Positions 8,702 to 19,271 of a stretch of 64,000 nucleotides of DNA are shown here, piece by piece. Position numbers and translations under genes: made by a program. Source of the stretch: Sandarakinorhabdus glacialis (lineage in GTDB: Bacteria > Pseudomonadota > Alphaproteobacteria > Sphingomonadales > Sphingomonadaceae); assembly GCF_014643455.1 (NCBI RefSeq), contig NZ_BMJM01000002.1, forward strand, positions 248,406-312,405. Reading direction: 5' to 3'. The notes under the pieces were generated by a model. That model did not search any database. It had not been told where the DNA came from and saw nothing but the letters and a program-made list of their open reading frames with translations. Numbering within the stretch: the first letter of the stretch is position 1; each line of letters begins with the position of its first letter.

Positions 8702-10033
8702 ATGACACGCAGATATTTCGGTACCGATGGCATTCGCGGGCTGACCAACAGTGCCCCGATGACCGCGGCGATCGCGATGAAGGTCGGGCAGGCGGCGGGG
8801 ACCAAGTTCCTGCGCGGCAGCCACAAGCACCGGGTGGTGATCGCCAAGGACACGCGGCTGTCGGGCTACATGATGGAATCGGCGCTGACGGCGGGGTTTA
8901 CCTCGGTGGGCATGGACGTCATCCAGGCCGGTCCGATCCCGACACCGGCGGTGGCGCTGCTGACGCGGTCGCTGCGGGCCGACCTGGGGGTGATGATTTC
9001 TGCGAGCCACAACGCCTATCAGGACAATGGCATCAAGTTGTTCGGGCCGGATGGCTTCAAATTGTCGGATGCCGACGAGGCCGAGATCGAGGCGATGATC
9101 GATGCCGAGGTGGCGCTGGCGGAGCCGCAATCGATCGGGCGGGCCCGGCGGATCGAGGATGCGCGCGGGCGGTATATCCATTTTGCCAAGGCGACGTTCC
9201 CCGAGGATCTGCGGCTCGACGGGCTGAAGGTGGTCATCGATTGCGCCAATGGCGCGGCCTATGCGGTGGCGCCCGAGGCGCTGTGGGAGCTCGGCGCCGA
9301 AGTCGATGCGATCAGCGTTACGCCCAACGGTTTCAACATCAACGACCAGTGCGGATCGACCTATCCCAAGGCGCTGCAGATGCGCGTGCTGGAGACCGGC
9401 GCCGATATCGGCATTGCGCTCGATGGCGACGCCGACCGGTTGATCGTCGTCGATGAAAAGGGCCAGATCGTCGATGGCGACCAGCTGATGGCGCTGGTTA
9501 CCGGGCGGGCGCAGGAGGCCGGCACGCTCAAGGGCGGTGGGCTGGTGGCGACGGTGATGTCGAATTTGGGGCTTGAGCGCTGGCTTGGCGGGCGCGGGTT
9601 GGCGCTGCACCGGGCGGGCGTGGGCGATCGCTATGTGCTCGAGGCGATGAAGGCCGGCGGCTTCAATATCGGCGGCGAGCAGTCGGGGCATCTGATCCTG
9701 GCCGATCATTCGACGACCGGCGACGGGTTGGTGGCGGCGTTGCAGGTGCTGGCGGCGCTGGTGGCGAGTGGCCGTCCGGCGAGCGAGGTGCTGCATTTGT
9801 TCGACCCGCTGCCGCAAGTGCTGCGGAGTGTGCGTTTTGCCGGCGCGCCGCTCGATAGCGACCGCGTCAAGGCGGTGATCGCCGACGGCGAGGCGCGGCT
9901 GAATGGTAGCGGGCGGTTGCTGATCCGCAAATCGGGAACCGAGCCGGTAATCCGGGTCATGGCCGAGGGCGAGGACAAGCGGCTGGTCAAGGCGGTGGTC
10001 GACGACATCTGCGCGGCGGTGGTGGCTGCATGA
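8702..10033 (+). CDS. glmM: Phosphoglucosamine mutase
   Basis: Interconverts glucosamine-6-phosphate and glucosamine-1-phosphate for UDP-GlcNAc, peptidoglycan and LPS synthesis. The 443 residues match the family. The phosphorylated active-site serine is Ser102 in [12 protein letters not shown], the magnesium loop is [12 protein letters not shown], the sugar-specificity loop is GEQSGHLI, and the phosphate-binding loop [12 protein letters not shown] lies near the end. The stop overlaps the start of the DUF1272 gene by 4 nt (ATGA), so it heads a small operon with a zinc-ribbon protein, thiD and rnhB. Confidence 0.97.
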   Translation: MTRRYFGTDGIRGLTNSAPMTAAIAMKVGQAAGTKFLRGSHKHRVVIAKDTRLSGYMMESALTAGFTSVGMDVIQAGPIPTPAVALLTRSLRADLGVMISASHNAYQDNGIKLFGPDGFKLSDADEAEIEAMIDAEVALAEPQSIGRARRIEDARGRYIHFAKATFPEDLRLDGLKVVIDCANGAAYAVAPEALWELGAEVDAISVTPNGFNINDQCGSTYPKALQMRVLETGADIGIALDGDADRLIVVDEKGQIVDGDQLMALVTGRAQEAGTLKGGGLVATVMSNLGLERWLGGRGLALHRAGVGDRYVLEAMKAGGFNIGGEQSGHLILADHSTTGDGLVAALQVLAALVASGRPASEVLHLFDPLPQVLRSVRFAGAPLDSDRVKAVIADGEARLNGSGRLLIRKSGTEPVIRVMAEGEDKRLVKAVVDDICAAVVAA

Positions 10034-10260
10034 GCCTCGATATGCGCCCGGATTGCGAGCGGTGCGGGATTGATCTGCCGGCGGATGCGGCGGGGGCGAT
10101 GATCTGTTCGTTCGAGTGCACCTTCTGCGCCGCTTGCGTGACGGGGCCGTTGGAGGGTGTTTGTCCGAACTGCGGCGGTGGCTTCGAGGCGCGGCCGCTG
10201 CGGGTGGGTGCGGCATTGGCGCGGAACCCGGCGTCTTCGGCGAGGCGGTTTCGTGGATAA
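10030..10260 (+). CDS. DUF1272 small zinc-ribbon-like protein
   Basis: A 76-residue protein matching the DUF1272 pattern: MRPDCERCG near the start, then [12 protein letters not shown] and CPNCGG. The paired cysteines (C9, C12 and three further CxxC or CxxxC groups) should bind zinc. No enzyme function is known to me for the family. It overlaps glmM by 4 nt and thiD by 8 nt, so it is translated as part of that operon. The C-terminal tail after the last zinc motif is basic (ASSARRFRG). Confidence 0.88.
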   Translation: MSLDMRPDCERCGIDLPADAAGAMICSFECTFCAACVTGPLEGVCPNCGGGFEARPLRVGAALARNPASSARRFRG

Positions 10261-11038
10261 AGTGGCGCGGGTGCTGATTATTGCCGGGTCGGATTCGGGG
10301 GGCGGGGCGGGTATCCAGGCCGATATCAAGACGATCACCTGCCTTGGGGGCTATGCGATGACGGCGGTTACGGCCGTGACGGTGCAGAATACGCTCGGCG
10401 TGACGGGTATTCATGCGGTGCCGGCCGAAATTGTCGCGGCGCAGATGCGGGCGTGCATCGAGGATATCGGCATCGATGTCGTCAAGATCGGCATGATCGG
10501 GTCGGCGGAGACGGTGCGCGCGGTGGCGGGGGTGCTGGCCGAGGTGCGGGTGCCGATCGTGCTCGATCCGGTGATGGTGGCCAAGGGCGGTGCCAATCTG
10601 CTCGAGGACGATGCGATCGCGGCGTTGATCGAGTGCCTGTTGCCGTTGGCGGCGGTGGTGACGCCGAATACGCCCGAATTGATGGCGCTGGCGGGGACCG
10701 AGATCGAGGATGTTGCCGATGCGCTGCTCGCGGCGCAGGAATTGTTGTTGCAGGGGCCGGGGGCGGTGCTGGCCAAGGGTGGTCATCTCGAGGGCGATGT
10801 CATCACCGACTGGCTAGTGACGCGCGGTGGGCATGTGGCATTTACTGGCCCGCGGGTGGTGACGCGGCATACGCATGGCACCGGGTGTACGCTGGCGTCG
10901 GCGCTGGCGTGCGGGCTGGGGCAGGGGATGACGCTGGAGGAGGCGGTGGTGCGGGCACGAGCGTTCGTCATGCAGGCGATTGCGCGGGCGCCGGGGCTGG
11001 GCGGGGGGCATGGGCCGCTGGGGTTTTTTCCGCTGTGA
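10253..11038 (+). CDS. thiD: Hydroxymethylpyrimidine (phosphate) kinase
   Basis: Phosphorylates HMP and HMP-phosphate in thiamine synthesis. The GTG start at 10253 gives 261 residues and puts the N-terminal ribokinase-family motif [19 protein letters not shown] in its usual place. DPVMVAKGG near residue 100 and the GTGCTLASA anion hole with its catalytic region near residue 210 complete the signature. It overlaps the DUF1272 gene by 8 nt and rnhB by 4 nt (GTGA). There is no room for a TPP riboswitch immediately upstream, and no other thi gene is in the window. Confidence 0.95.
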   Translation: MDKVARVLIIAGSDSGGGAGIQADIKTITCLGGYAMTAVTAVTVQNTLGVTGIHAVPAEIVAAQMRACIEDIGIDVVKIGMIGSAETVRAVAGVLAEVRVPIVLDPVMVAKGGANLLEDDAIAALIECLLPLAAVVTPNTPELMALAGTEIEDVADALLAAQELLLQGPGAVLAKGGHLEGDVITDWLVTRGGHVAFTGPRVVTRHTHGTGCTLASALACGLGQGMTLEEAVVRARAFVMQAIARAPGLGGGHGPLGFFPL

Positions 11039-11700
11039 TCAAGAAAGTTGCCCCTCACCCCGCTCGCCGCAAGGGCGCCGAGTCGCCCTCTCCCGCAGGA
11101 GAGGGGATCAGTTTTCGGCATGAGATCCGGATTGGCGGGCGGGTTGCTGGCGTCGACGAGGCCGGGCGTGGGCCTTTGGCGGGGCCGGTTGTCGCTGCGG
11201 CGGTCGTGCTCGATCCGGACTGCTATCCTGACGGGCTTAACGATTCCAAGCTGCTGACCCCCGAACGGCGCGCGGCGTTGCGACTGCTGCTCGAGGATTG
11301 TGCCGAGATCGGTGTCGGCATGGCGTCGGTCGAGGAGATCGACACGCTCAACATTCACTGGGCGACGATGCTGGCGATGGAGCGTGCCATCGCGGCGTTG
11401 CCGAAGCCGTGCGGTCATGCGCTGGTGGATGGAAATCGCCTGCCGCGCTGGTCGCATCCGGCGACGGCGATCGTCGGCGGCGATGCGCTGTGCTTGTCGA
11501 TCGCGGCGGCGTCGATCATCGCCAAGACCGTCCGCGACGCGATCATGGAGGGGCTTTGCCCCGAGCATCCCGGCTATGGCTGGCGCACCAACAAGGGCTA
11601 TGGCACGCCCGAACACCAGGCAGCATTGGCGGCGTTGGGGGTTACGCCGCATCACCGCCGCAGCTTCGCACCGGTGCGTGCCCGACTTTCGATCGGCTAG
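11035..11700 (+). CDS. rnhB: Ribonuclease HII with repeat-encoded N-terminal insert
   Basis: Degrades RNA in RNA:DNA hybrids and nicks at misincorporated ribonucleotides. Catalytic acidic residues are visible in [15 protein letters not shown] and ALVDGNRLP, plus the conserved [13 protein letters not shown] and [15 protein letters not shown] blocks. No ATG lies in frame before the catalytic Asp-Glu; the only plausible start is GTG 11035, overlapping the thiD stop (GTGA). Read from there the protein (221 residues) has about 37 residues before VAGVD, roughly 20 more than E. coli RNase HII. The excess is the translation of the interspersed repeat at 11051-11106. Confidence 0.92.
   Translation: MIKKVAPHPARRKGAESPSPAGEGISFRHEIRIGGRVAGVDEAGRGPLAGPVVAAAVVLDPDCYPDGLNDSKLLTPERRAALRLLLEDCAEIGVGMASVEEIDTLNIHWATMLAMERAIAALPKPCGHALVDGNRLPRWSHPATAIVGGDALCLSIAAASIIAKTVRDAIMEGLCPEHPGYGWRTNKGYGTPEHQAALAALGVTPHHRRSFAPVRARLSIG
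11051..11106 (+). repeat. Two-hairpin interspersed repeat, copy 2, inside rnhB
   Basis: Begins CCCCTCACCCCGCTCG, has an imperfect first hairpin (CTCG...CGAG), the core GAGTCGCC and a perfect second hairpin CCCTCTCC / GGAGAGGG with a CGCA loop. It shares long identical blocks with the copy at 27928-27980. It is open in the rnhB frame and, if GTG 11035 is the start, encodes about 19 residues of the enzyme's N-terminus (roughly [18 protein letters not shown]). Confidence 0.85.
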
Positions 11701-11800
11701 AGTCTTTTCGGCAACACGCCAACGCTGGGGGGTCGGTAGAGACCGAGACTCAACCCCTAGCGGTTTCCAGTCGTTTCGTACCCGATCGCTACAATCGGTT

Positions 11801-12943
<1,143 letters not shown>

Positions 12944-13028
12944 CCAACATTTAAGGCAGCAGACAGCCTTTACACCAACCGTATTGACCGGATAACACGC
13001 CTCCAGTGAAATATCCCGGGGAGTCGTA

Positions 13029-15074
13029 ATGTCTCGTTCCATTCTACTGTGCGCATCGGCAATGGCGCTGCTGGCCGCCGCGGCGCCGGCCTTTGCCGCA
13101 TCCGCCAAGCCCGAACTGGGCAGTTTCGGCTTCGACACCGCCGGCATGGACCGCAGCGTCAAGCCCGGTGACGACTGGGTACGCTTCACCAACGGCGGCT
13201 ATACCGACAAGCTCGTCATCCCCGCCGATCGCACCAACTTCGGCATGTTCACCAAGCTGCGCGATCTCAGCCAGGAGCGGACCCGCAAGATCATCGAGGG
13301 CTCGGCGACCGCGGCCAGCACCGCCGCCAAGGGCACCGAAACCCAGAAAGTCGGCGATTATTATGCCAGCTTCATGGACGAGGCTGCTGCGGAAACGAAG
13401 GGCATTACCCCGATCAAGCCGATCCTGAGCGGTATCGATGCGATCAAGGACCGCAAGGCGCTGGCGGCGGAAATGGGCACGCTCGGGCGCGATGGCATCG
13501 ACATGCCGATCGGCGCGCAGGTCATGGGCGACCTGAAGAACCCCGATGTCATTACCGCCTATGTCGGGCAGGGCGGGCTGGGCTTGCCCGATCGCGACTA
13601 TTACCTCGACACCAAGAACCCCAAGTTCGCCGAAGTTCGCACGAAATATGTCGAGCATATCGGCCGCATGCTGGCGCTGGCGGGGCTCACGAATGCACCG
13701 GCGCGCGCTCAGGCGGTGTACGACCTCGAGCGCAAGATTGCCCAGGTGCATTGGAGCCAGGTCGAGCAGCGCCAGGTCGAGAAACTGTATAATCCGGTGG
13801 CGAGCAGCGCCATTGCCACGACGTATCCGGGCGTCGACTGGGCGCCGCTGCTGGCGTCGCTGGGGCTGTCGGCGCAGAAGGAGCTGATCGTCGCCCAGCC
13901 GAGCGCGGTGACGGGCATCGCGAAATTGATCGCCTCCGAGCCGCTGCCGGTGTGGAAGGATTATCTGACGATGCGGACGCTGGAGTCGACCGCGCCGCTG
14001 CTGTCGAAGGCCTTTGTCGACGAGAATTTCGCCTTCAACGGCACGGTGTTGGGCGGCCAGCCCGAGAACCAGCCGCGCTGGAAACGCGCCACCGATGCGA
14101 CGTCCAACGCGCTCGGGGAGGCGGTCGGCAGCCTGTACGTCGCGCAGTATTTCCCGCCCGAGGCCAAGGTGAAGGCCGACGAACTCGTCAAGAACATCAT
14201 CGCGGCGATGGACGAGCGGCTGTCGAAGCTCGAATGGATGGACCCCAAGACCCGCGTCGCGGCGCGCGAGAAGCTGGCGGCGTTCACGCCCAAGATCGGC
14301 TATCCGGAAAAGTGGCTCGACTATTCGAAGCTCGAGGTCGTTCGCGGCGATTCGGTCGGCAATGCCATGCGGTACCGGCGGTTCGAATACGACCGCCAGC
14401 TCGCCAAGATCGGCAAGCCCGTCGACCGCACCGAATGGGGCATGACGCCGATGACGGTGAACGCCTATGCCAACCCGCTGTGGAACGAGATCGTCTTTCC
14501 GGCCGCCATCCTGCAGCCGCCGTTCTTCGATGCGAATGCCGACGCCGCGGTCAATTACGGCGGCATCGGCATGGTCATCGGCCACGAGATCACCCACCAT
14601 TTCGACGACCAGGGCCGCAAGTTCGACAAGCGCGGGCGTCTGGCGGACTGGTGGACGCCCGCCGATATCACGCGTTTCAAAGCGTTGACCGACAAGGTCG
14701 TCGCGCAATATGGCGCCTATGAGCCGCTGCCGGGATCCAAGGTCAACGGCGAGCTGACACTGGGCGAGAACATCGCCGATCTCGCCGGGATCACCATCGC
14801 CTATGACGCCTATCAGCGATCATTGGGCGGCAAGCCCGACAAGGTTATCGACGGCTTTACCGGCGACCAGCGCTTCTACCTCGGCGCCTCGCAGATCTGG
14901 CGGCAGAAGTACCGCGATGCCGCGATGCTGCGCGGGCTGACCACCGATCCGCATACGCCGGGCAATTATCGCCCCTATGTCGCACGCAATTTCGACACCT
15001 GGTACGCCGCGTTCGGTGCCAAGCCCGGCGAGAAGCTGTACCTTGCCCCGGCCGATCGGCTGAAGCTCTGGTAG
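13029..15074 (+). CDS. M13 family metallopeptidase (neprilysin/PepO type)
   Basis: A 681-residue zinc endopeptidase with a clear signal peptide (MSRSILLCASAMALLAAAAP...), so exported to the periplasm or anchored at the surface. The zinc motif HEITHHFDDQG is near residue 518, the third ligand Glu is in GENIADLAG near residue 580, and NAYANPLWNEIVFPAAILQ is the conserved substrate-binding NAYY-like block. Length and domain order (helical N-terminal half, catalytic C-terminal half) are typical. GGGGAG upstream of the ATG serves as ribosome-binding site. Confidence 0.94.
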   Translation: MSRSILLCASAMALLAAAAPAFAASAKPELGSFGFDTAGMDRSVKPGDDWVRFTNGGYTDKLVIPADRTNFGMFTKLRDLSQERTRKIIEGSATAASTAAKGTETQKVGDYYASFMDEAAAETKGITPIKPILSGIDAIKDRKALAAEMGTLGRDGIDMPIGAQVMGDLKNPDVITAYVGQGGLGLPDRDYYLDTKNPKFAEVRTKYVEHIGRMLALAGLTNAPARAQAVYDLERKIAQVHWSQVEQRQVEKLYNPVASSAIATTYPGVDWAPLLASLGLSAQKELIVAQPSAVTGIAKLIASEPLPVWKDYLTMRTLESTAPLLSKAFVDENFAFNGTVLGGQPENQPRWKRATDATSNALGEAVGSLYVAQYFPPEAKVKADELVKNIIAAMDERLSKLEWMDPKTRVAAREKLAAFTPKIGYPEKWLDYSKLEVVRGDSVGNAMRYRRFEYDRQLAKIGKPVDRTEWGMTPMTVNAYANPLWNEIVFPAAILQPPFFDANADAAVNYGGIGMVIGHEITHHFDDQGRKFDKRGRLADWWTPADITRFKALTDKVVAQYGAYEPLPGSKVNGELTLGENIADLAGITIAYDAYQRSLGGKPDKVIDGFTGDQRFYLGASQIWRQKYRDAAMLRGLTTDPHTPGNYRPYVARNFDTWYAAFGAKPGEKLYLAPADRLKLW

Positions 15075-15145
15075 GCGCCTGGTATCGTCCCACCGGGCTG
15101 GGCGACGGGCTGCCGCTTGCCGGCGGCCCGCTGCGCTTTGCGCGG

Positions 15146-16045
15146 GTGGAGATACTGGCGCGGGGCGAGCCGCCGCGCACGGTGCCGGCAGAAAGCCTTG
15201 GCGACGCGGTGCTGGGGCCGTTGACGCGGGCGCGGCTGGGCGTGGCCGGGCTGCCGGGCGATCGCACTGCGATAATGGGCATCTTGAACGTGACGCCCGA
15301 CAGTTTTTCGGATGGCGGCCGGCACGCGGCACCCGCTGTTGCGATGGCGGCGACGCAGGCGATGGTGAGGGCAGGGGCCGACATCATCGACGTCGGCGCG
15401 GAATCGACGCGGCCAAGGGCGGCGACGGTGGACCTCCAAACCGAGACGGCGCGGCTGGCGGCGGTGCTGCCGGGGCTGGTCGGGCTCAACTGGAGCATCG
15501 ACAGCCGCAAGGCGACGGTGATGCGGCAGGCGCTGGACGGCGGCGCGGCGCTGGTCAACGATGTCTCGGCTTTGGGGCATGATCCGGCGGCACTGGGGCT
15601 GGTCGCGGCGCGGGGTTGCCCAATCGTGCTGATGCACGCGCAGGGGTCGCCGGAGACGATGCAGGACGCGCCGACCTATGTGGACGCGCTGACCGATGTG
15701 TATGACTGGCTGGCGGCGCGGATTGCCGACTGCGAGGCTGCGGGGATCGATCGGGGGCGGATCATCGCCGATCCGGGGATCGGTTTCGGCAAGACGCTGG
15801 CGCACAACCTGGCGCTGCTGCGCGGGTTGACGCTGTTCCACGGGCTCGGTGTGCCGCTGCTGCTGGGGGCGAGCCGCAAGGCGCTGATCGCCCGGATTGC
15901 AGGGGACGCGCCGCCGGATCAGCGTCTGCCCGGCAGCCTGGCGCTGGCGTTGCACGCGGCGGCTTGCGGGGTGCAGATCGTGCGCGTCCATGATGTGCCG
16001 GAAACGGTGCAGGCGCTGACGGTGTGGCGGGCGGCTCAGAATTGA
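15146..16045 (+). CDS. folP: Dihydropteroate synthase
   Basis: Joins hydroxymethyl-dihydropterin pyrophosphate and p-aminobenzoate in folate synthesis; the sulfonamide target. Motifs: MGILNVTPDSFSDGG near residue 44, DVGAESTRP, DSRKATVM, the IIADPGIGFGKT block and LLLGASRKALI. The GTG start at 15146 gives 299 residues with an N-terminal extension of about 40. The frame stays open back into the end of the M13 gene with a WYRPTG stretch, so the true start may be a few codons further up at a non-ATG codon, coupled to the M13 stop. Confidence 0.94.
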   Translation: MEILARGEPPRTVPAESLGDAVLGPLTRARLGVAGLPGDRTAIMGILNVTPDSFSDGGRHAAPAVAMAATQAMVRAGADIIDVGAESTRPRAATVDLQTETARLAAVLPGLVGLNWSIDSRKATVMRQALDGGAALVNDVSALGHDPAALGLVAARGCPIVLMHAQGSPETMQDAPTYVDALTDVYDWLAARIADCEAAGIDRGRIIADPGIGFGKTLAHNLALLRGLTLFHGLGVPLLLGASRKALIARIAGDAPPDQRLPGSLALALHAAACGVQIVRVHDVPETVQALTVWRAAQN

Positions 16046-16135
16046 CCCAAAATCGTCAGCTATGCGTTGCCGCGTGACATCTTCACACCAGTGTTGCATC
16101 TGCTATCAGGCGTTGGCGCAACGGGGCGCGGTTTC

Positions 16136-16297
16136 ATGACTAATGGATCGACAATGGCGAACGACAAGCCGAACGGCGATATAGAAACGGTCAAGACCGA
16201 CCACCGCTCGACCTATGACAATTTCATGTCGGTGACGAAATGGGGCGTCGCGGGGGTTTCGGTCGTGCTGATCCTGATGGCGATCTTTCTCGCCTGA
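16136..16297 (+). CDS. aa3-type cytochrome c oxidase subunit IV
   Basis: A 53-residue single-span membrane protein (47 residues if ATG 16154 is the start). The conserved family core is KPNGDIETVKTDH, then YDNFMSVTKWG, then one hydrophobic helix to the C-terminus. This small subunit belongs to alphaproteobacterial aa3 oxidases and is often encoded just upstream of the transhydrogenase genes, as here. GGGGCG upstream of ATG 16136 supports the longer form. Confidence 0.85.
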   Translation: MTNGSTMANDKPNGDIETVKTDHRSTYDNFMSVTKWGVAGVSVVLILMAIFLA

Positions 16298-16357
16298 AGA
16301 CGAATCGGGGCGATAGTTTCGCCTGAAGACGCAAGATTACGATTTGGGGATGGGCAC

Positions 16358-17512
16358 ATGAAAATCGCCGTGCTTCGCGAGACCGCGGACGCTGAATATC
16401 GCGTTGCCGCCACGCCGGAAACGATCAAGAAACTGATCGGCCTTGGTGCCGAGGTTTCGGTCGAGGCAGGGGCCGGGGTCGGTGCGAATATCTCGGACGC
16501 CGCCTATGGCGATGCCGGCGCGAGGGTTGCAGATCGCGGTGCCATTCTTGGTGATGCGGATCTGATCCTGGGCGTTCAGGGGCCGGTTGCGGCCGATTTG
16601 CCCGGCACCAAGGCCGGCGCGATGCTCGCGGCGATCCTGTCGCCGTTGGCTGATCGGGCGCGGATCGACGGCTATGCGGCGGCGAATTTGACCGCGTTGT
16701 CGATGGAATTCATGCCGCGCATCAGCCGCGCGCAGTCGATGGACGTGTTGTCATCGCAATCGAACCTCGCCGGCTACAAATCGGTGATCGACGCGGCGGA
16801 GGCTTATGGCCGGGCTTTTCCGATGATGATGACGGCGGCCGGGACGATTTCGGCGGCGCGGGTGTTTGTCATGGGCGTCGGTGTCGCCGGCCTGCAGGCG
16901 ATCGCGACGGCGCGGCGGCTGGGGGCGCTGGTATCGGCGACCGACGTGCGTTCGGCGACGAAGGAGCAGATCGAATCACTGGGCGCAAAGGCGATTTTCG
17001 TTGCCGACGTGAAGGGCATCGAGGGCGAGGGCAGCGGCGGCTATGCCACCGAAATGTCCGACGAATACAAGGCGGCCCAGGCGGAACTGGTCAGTAGCCA
17101 CATCGCCAAGCAGGACGTGGTCATCACGACGGCGCTGATTCCCGGCCGCCCGGCACCGCGACTGATAACCGATGCCCAGATCGCCTCGATGCGGCCTGGC
17201 AGTGTCATCGTCGATCTTGCGGTCGAAAGCGGTGGCAATGTCGAGGGCTCGCGGGTCGGCGAGACGGCGGTCGTCCACGGCGTCAAGATCATCGGCCACA
17301 AGAACGCCGCGGCGCGGTTGGCAGCGGATGCTTCGGCGCTTTACTCGCGCAATTTGTTCAACCTGATCAATGCTTTCTGGGACAAGGACGCGAAGACTGT
17401 CGCTTTTCCCGCCGATGACGAAATCGTCATCGGCATCAAGCTGACCGAGGGTGGCAAGATCGTCCACGAACGGCTGCTGGCCGCCCCGGCCACGACCGCA
17501 GCGACGGCTTAG
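16358..17512 (+). CDS. pntAA: NAD(P) transhydrogenase subunit alpha, part 1
   Basis: The NAD(H)-binding domain I of the proton-translocating transhydrogenase, which uses the proton gradient to make NADPH from NADH. 384 residues, starting MKIAVLRETADAEYRVAATPE, homologous to alanine dehydrogenase. The Rossmann loop GVGVAGLQAIATARRLGA lies near residue 168 and the mobile loop YATEMSDEY near residue 228. It ends before the membrane helices, which are encoded by the next gene, as in Rhodospirillum and other alphaproteobacteria rather than in E. coli. Confidence 0.96.
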   Translation: MKIAVLRETADAEYRVAATPETIKKLIGLGAEVSVEAGAGVGANISDAAYGDAGARVADRGAILGDADLILGVQGPVAADLPGTKAGAMLAAILSPLADRARIDGYAAANLTALSMEFMPRISRAQSMDVLSSQSNLAGYKSVIDAAEAYGRAFPMMMTAAGTISAARVFVMGVGVAGLQAIATARRLGALVSATDVRSATKEQIESLGAKAIFVADVKGIEGEGSGGYATEMSDEYKAAQAELVSSHIAKQDVVITTALIPGRPAPRLITDAQIASMRPGSVIVDLAVESGGNVEGSRVGETAVVHGVKIIGHKNAAARLAADASALYSRNLFNLINAFWDKDAKTVAFPADDEIVIGIKLTEGGKIVHERLLAAPATTAATA

Positions 17513-17522
17513 GAGCAGGACC

Positions 17523-17834
17523 ATGGGTTTCATCTCGATCCTTTCCATCTTCGTGATGGCCTGCTTTGTCGGCTACTACGTCGTCTGGAGCGTCACGCCG
17601 GCGTTGCACACGCCGCTGATGGCGGTGACCAACGCGATTTCGTCGGTGATTATCGTCGGCGCGCTGATCGCGTCGTCGGCGGCGGTTGGCGGCTCCGAGA
17701 TCTCGAAGTGGCTCGGCCTGCTCGCGGTGGTGCTGGCCAGCATCAACATCTTTGGCGGCTTCGCGGTGACGCGCCGGATGCTCGCGATGTACAAGAAAAA
17801 AGACAAGAAGCCGGTCACGGCCGCGGCGAAGTAA
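17523..17834 (+). CDS. pntAB: NAD(P) transhydrogenase subunit alpha, part 2
   Basis: A 103-residue membrane piece of the transhydrogenase with three hydrophobic helices (GFISILSIFVMACFVGYY, AISSVIIVGALIAS, LGLLAVVLASINIFGGF) and a lysine-rich cytosolic tail. It begins 10 bp after pntAA with AGGAG as ribosome-binding site. Together with PntB it forms the proton channel (domain II). Confidence 0.94.
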   Translation: MGFISILSIFVMACFVGYYVVWSVTPALHTPLMAVTNAISSVIIVGALIASSAAVGGSEISKWLGLLAVVLASINIFGGFAVTRRMLAMYKKKDKKPVTAAAK

Positions 17835-17849
17835 GGGGCAAGCATCACC

Positions 17850-19271
17850 ATGGAACACGCCGTCGCCGCCACCCCCGCCTGGGCCGAACTGCTCTACCTC
17901 GTCGCGGGCGTCCTCTTCATCCTGTCGCTCCGCGGGCTTTCGTCGCCTGAATCGAGCCAGCGCGGCAATCAATATGGCATGGTCGGCATGGCCATCGCGG
18001 TCGTGACGACGCTGATCGTCCACCCGGTTGGGCTGCCATTGATCATCGCCGCGATCGCCATCGGTGGCAGCATCGGCTGGTTCATCGCGCAGAAGATCAA
18101 GATGACGGCGATGCCCGAGCTTGTCGCCGGTTTCCACAGCCTCGTCGGCCTCGCGGCGGTGCTTGTCGGCGCGTCGGCGTTCCTCAACCCCGACGCCTTC
18201 GGCATCGTGGACGGCGTCACCGGGCTTATTCACCCGGTCAGCCGCATCGAGCTCGGCCTTGGCGTCGCCATCGGTGCGATCACCTTCTCGGGGTCGATCA
18301 TCGCGTTCCTCAAGCTCTCGGGCCGGATGAGCGGATCGCCGATCCTGCTGCCGGGCCGCCATGTCATCAACCTCGGGCTGCTCGCCGGCATCATCGGGCT
18401 GATCGCTTATTTTGTCACCGACCAGGCCGAGTGGATCTTCTGGACGGTGATGGTGCTCGCCTTCATCATCGGCTTCCTGCTGATCGTGCCGATCGGCGGC
18501 GCTGACATGCCGGTCGTCATCTCGATGCTCAACAGCTATTCGGGTTGGGCGGCGGCGGCGATGGGCTTCACGCTGCAGAACACCGCGATGATCATCACCG
18601 GCGCGCTGGTCGGTTCGTCGGGCGCCATCTTGTCGTACATCATGTGCAAGGCGATGAACCGCAGCTTCATCAGCGTCATCGCCGGCGGGTTTGGCGCCGA
18701 GTCCGACGCCGGCGGAGCCAAGGCTGGCGGCGTCGCCAAGGCTTACAAAGCCGGGTCGGCCGAGGACGCCGCATTCATCATGAAGAACGCCGAAAGCGTC
18801 ATCATCATTCCGGGTTACGGCATGGCGGTGTCGCAGGCGCAGCACGCGCTCCGCGAAATGGGCGACCTGCTGCGCAAGGAAGGCGTCTCGGTCAAATACG
18901 CCATCCACCCGGTCGCCGGGCGCATGCCGGGACACATGAACGTCCTGCTCGCCGAAGCCAATGTGCCGTATGACGAGGTTTTCGAGCTCGAGGACATCAA
19001 CGGCGAATTCGCCCAGGCCGACGTGGCGTTCGTCATCGGCGCCAACGACGTCACCAATCCGGCGGCCAAGACCGACAAGACTTCGCCGATTTACGGGATG
19101 CCGGTGCTCGACGTCGAAAAGGCCAAGACCGTGTTGTTCATCAAGCGCTCGATGGGCGGCGTCGGTTATGCCGGGGTCGACAACGAGGTGTTCTACATGG
19201 ACAACACCATGATGTTGCTCGCCGACGCCAAGAAGATGGTTGAGAACATCGTGAAAGCCCTGGCGCATTGA
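17850..19271 (+). CDS. pntB: NAD(P) transhydrogenase subunit beta
   Basis: A 473-residue protein with about nine membrane helices in the N-terminal 270 residues, then the NADP(H)-binding domain III (IIPGYGMAVSQAQHALREM, HPVAGRMPGHMNVLLAEA, FVIGANDVTNPAA, RSMGGVGYAGVDN). It completes the three-gene pnt operon, and its stop overlaps the start of the RidA-family gene (TTGA). Likely role: supply of NADPH for biosynthesis and for antioxidant systems such as the Msr pathway. Confidence 0.96.
   Translation: MEHAVAATPAWAELLYLVAGVLFILSLRGLSSPESSQRGNQYGMVGMAIAVVTTLIVHPVGLPLIIAAIAIGGSIGWFIAQKIKMTAMPELVAGFHSLVGLAAVLVGASAFLNPDAFGIVDGVTGLIHPVSRIELGLGVAIGAITFSGSIIAFLKLSGRMSGSPILLPGRHVINLGLLAGIIGLIAYFVTDQAEWIFWTVMVLAFIIGFLLIVPIGGADMPVVISMLNSYSGWAAAAMGFTLQNTAMIITGALVGSSGAILSYIMCKAMNRSFISVIAGGFGAESDAGGAKAGGVAKAYKAGSAEDAAFIMKNAESVIIIPGYGMAVSQAQHALREMGDLLRKEGVSVKYAIHPVAGRMPGHMNVLLAEANVPYDEVFELEDINGEFAQADVAFVIGANDVTNPAAKTDKTSPIYGMPVLDVEKAKTVLFIKRSMGGVGYAGVDNEVFYMDNTMMLLADAKKMVENIVKALAH

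Noticed and set aside
10157-10260. TPP riboswitch upstream of thiD
   Set aside because: thiD starts inside the DUF1272 coding region, and no conserved THI-box sequence is visible there.
8654-10786. A 710-residue minus-strand open frame across glmM and thiD
   Set aside because: It is the antisense shadow of GC-rich genes with strong family motifs; its translation is Arg/His/Gln-rich with no domain.
12944-13028. Terminator after ccrM (AAGGC / GCCTT)
   Set aside because: Only a 5-bp stem with an 8-nt loop and no T-run; too weak to list as a feature.
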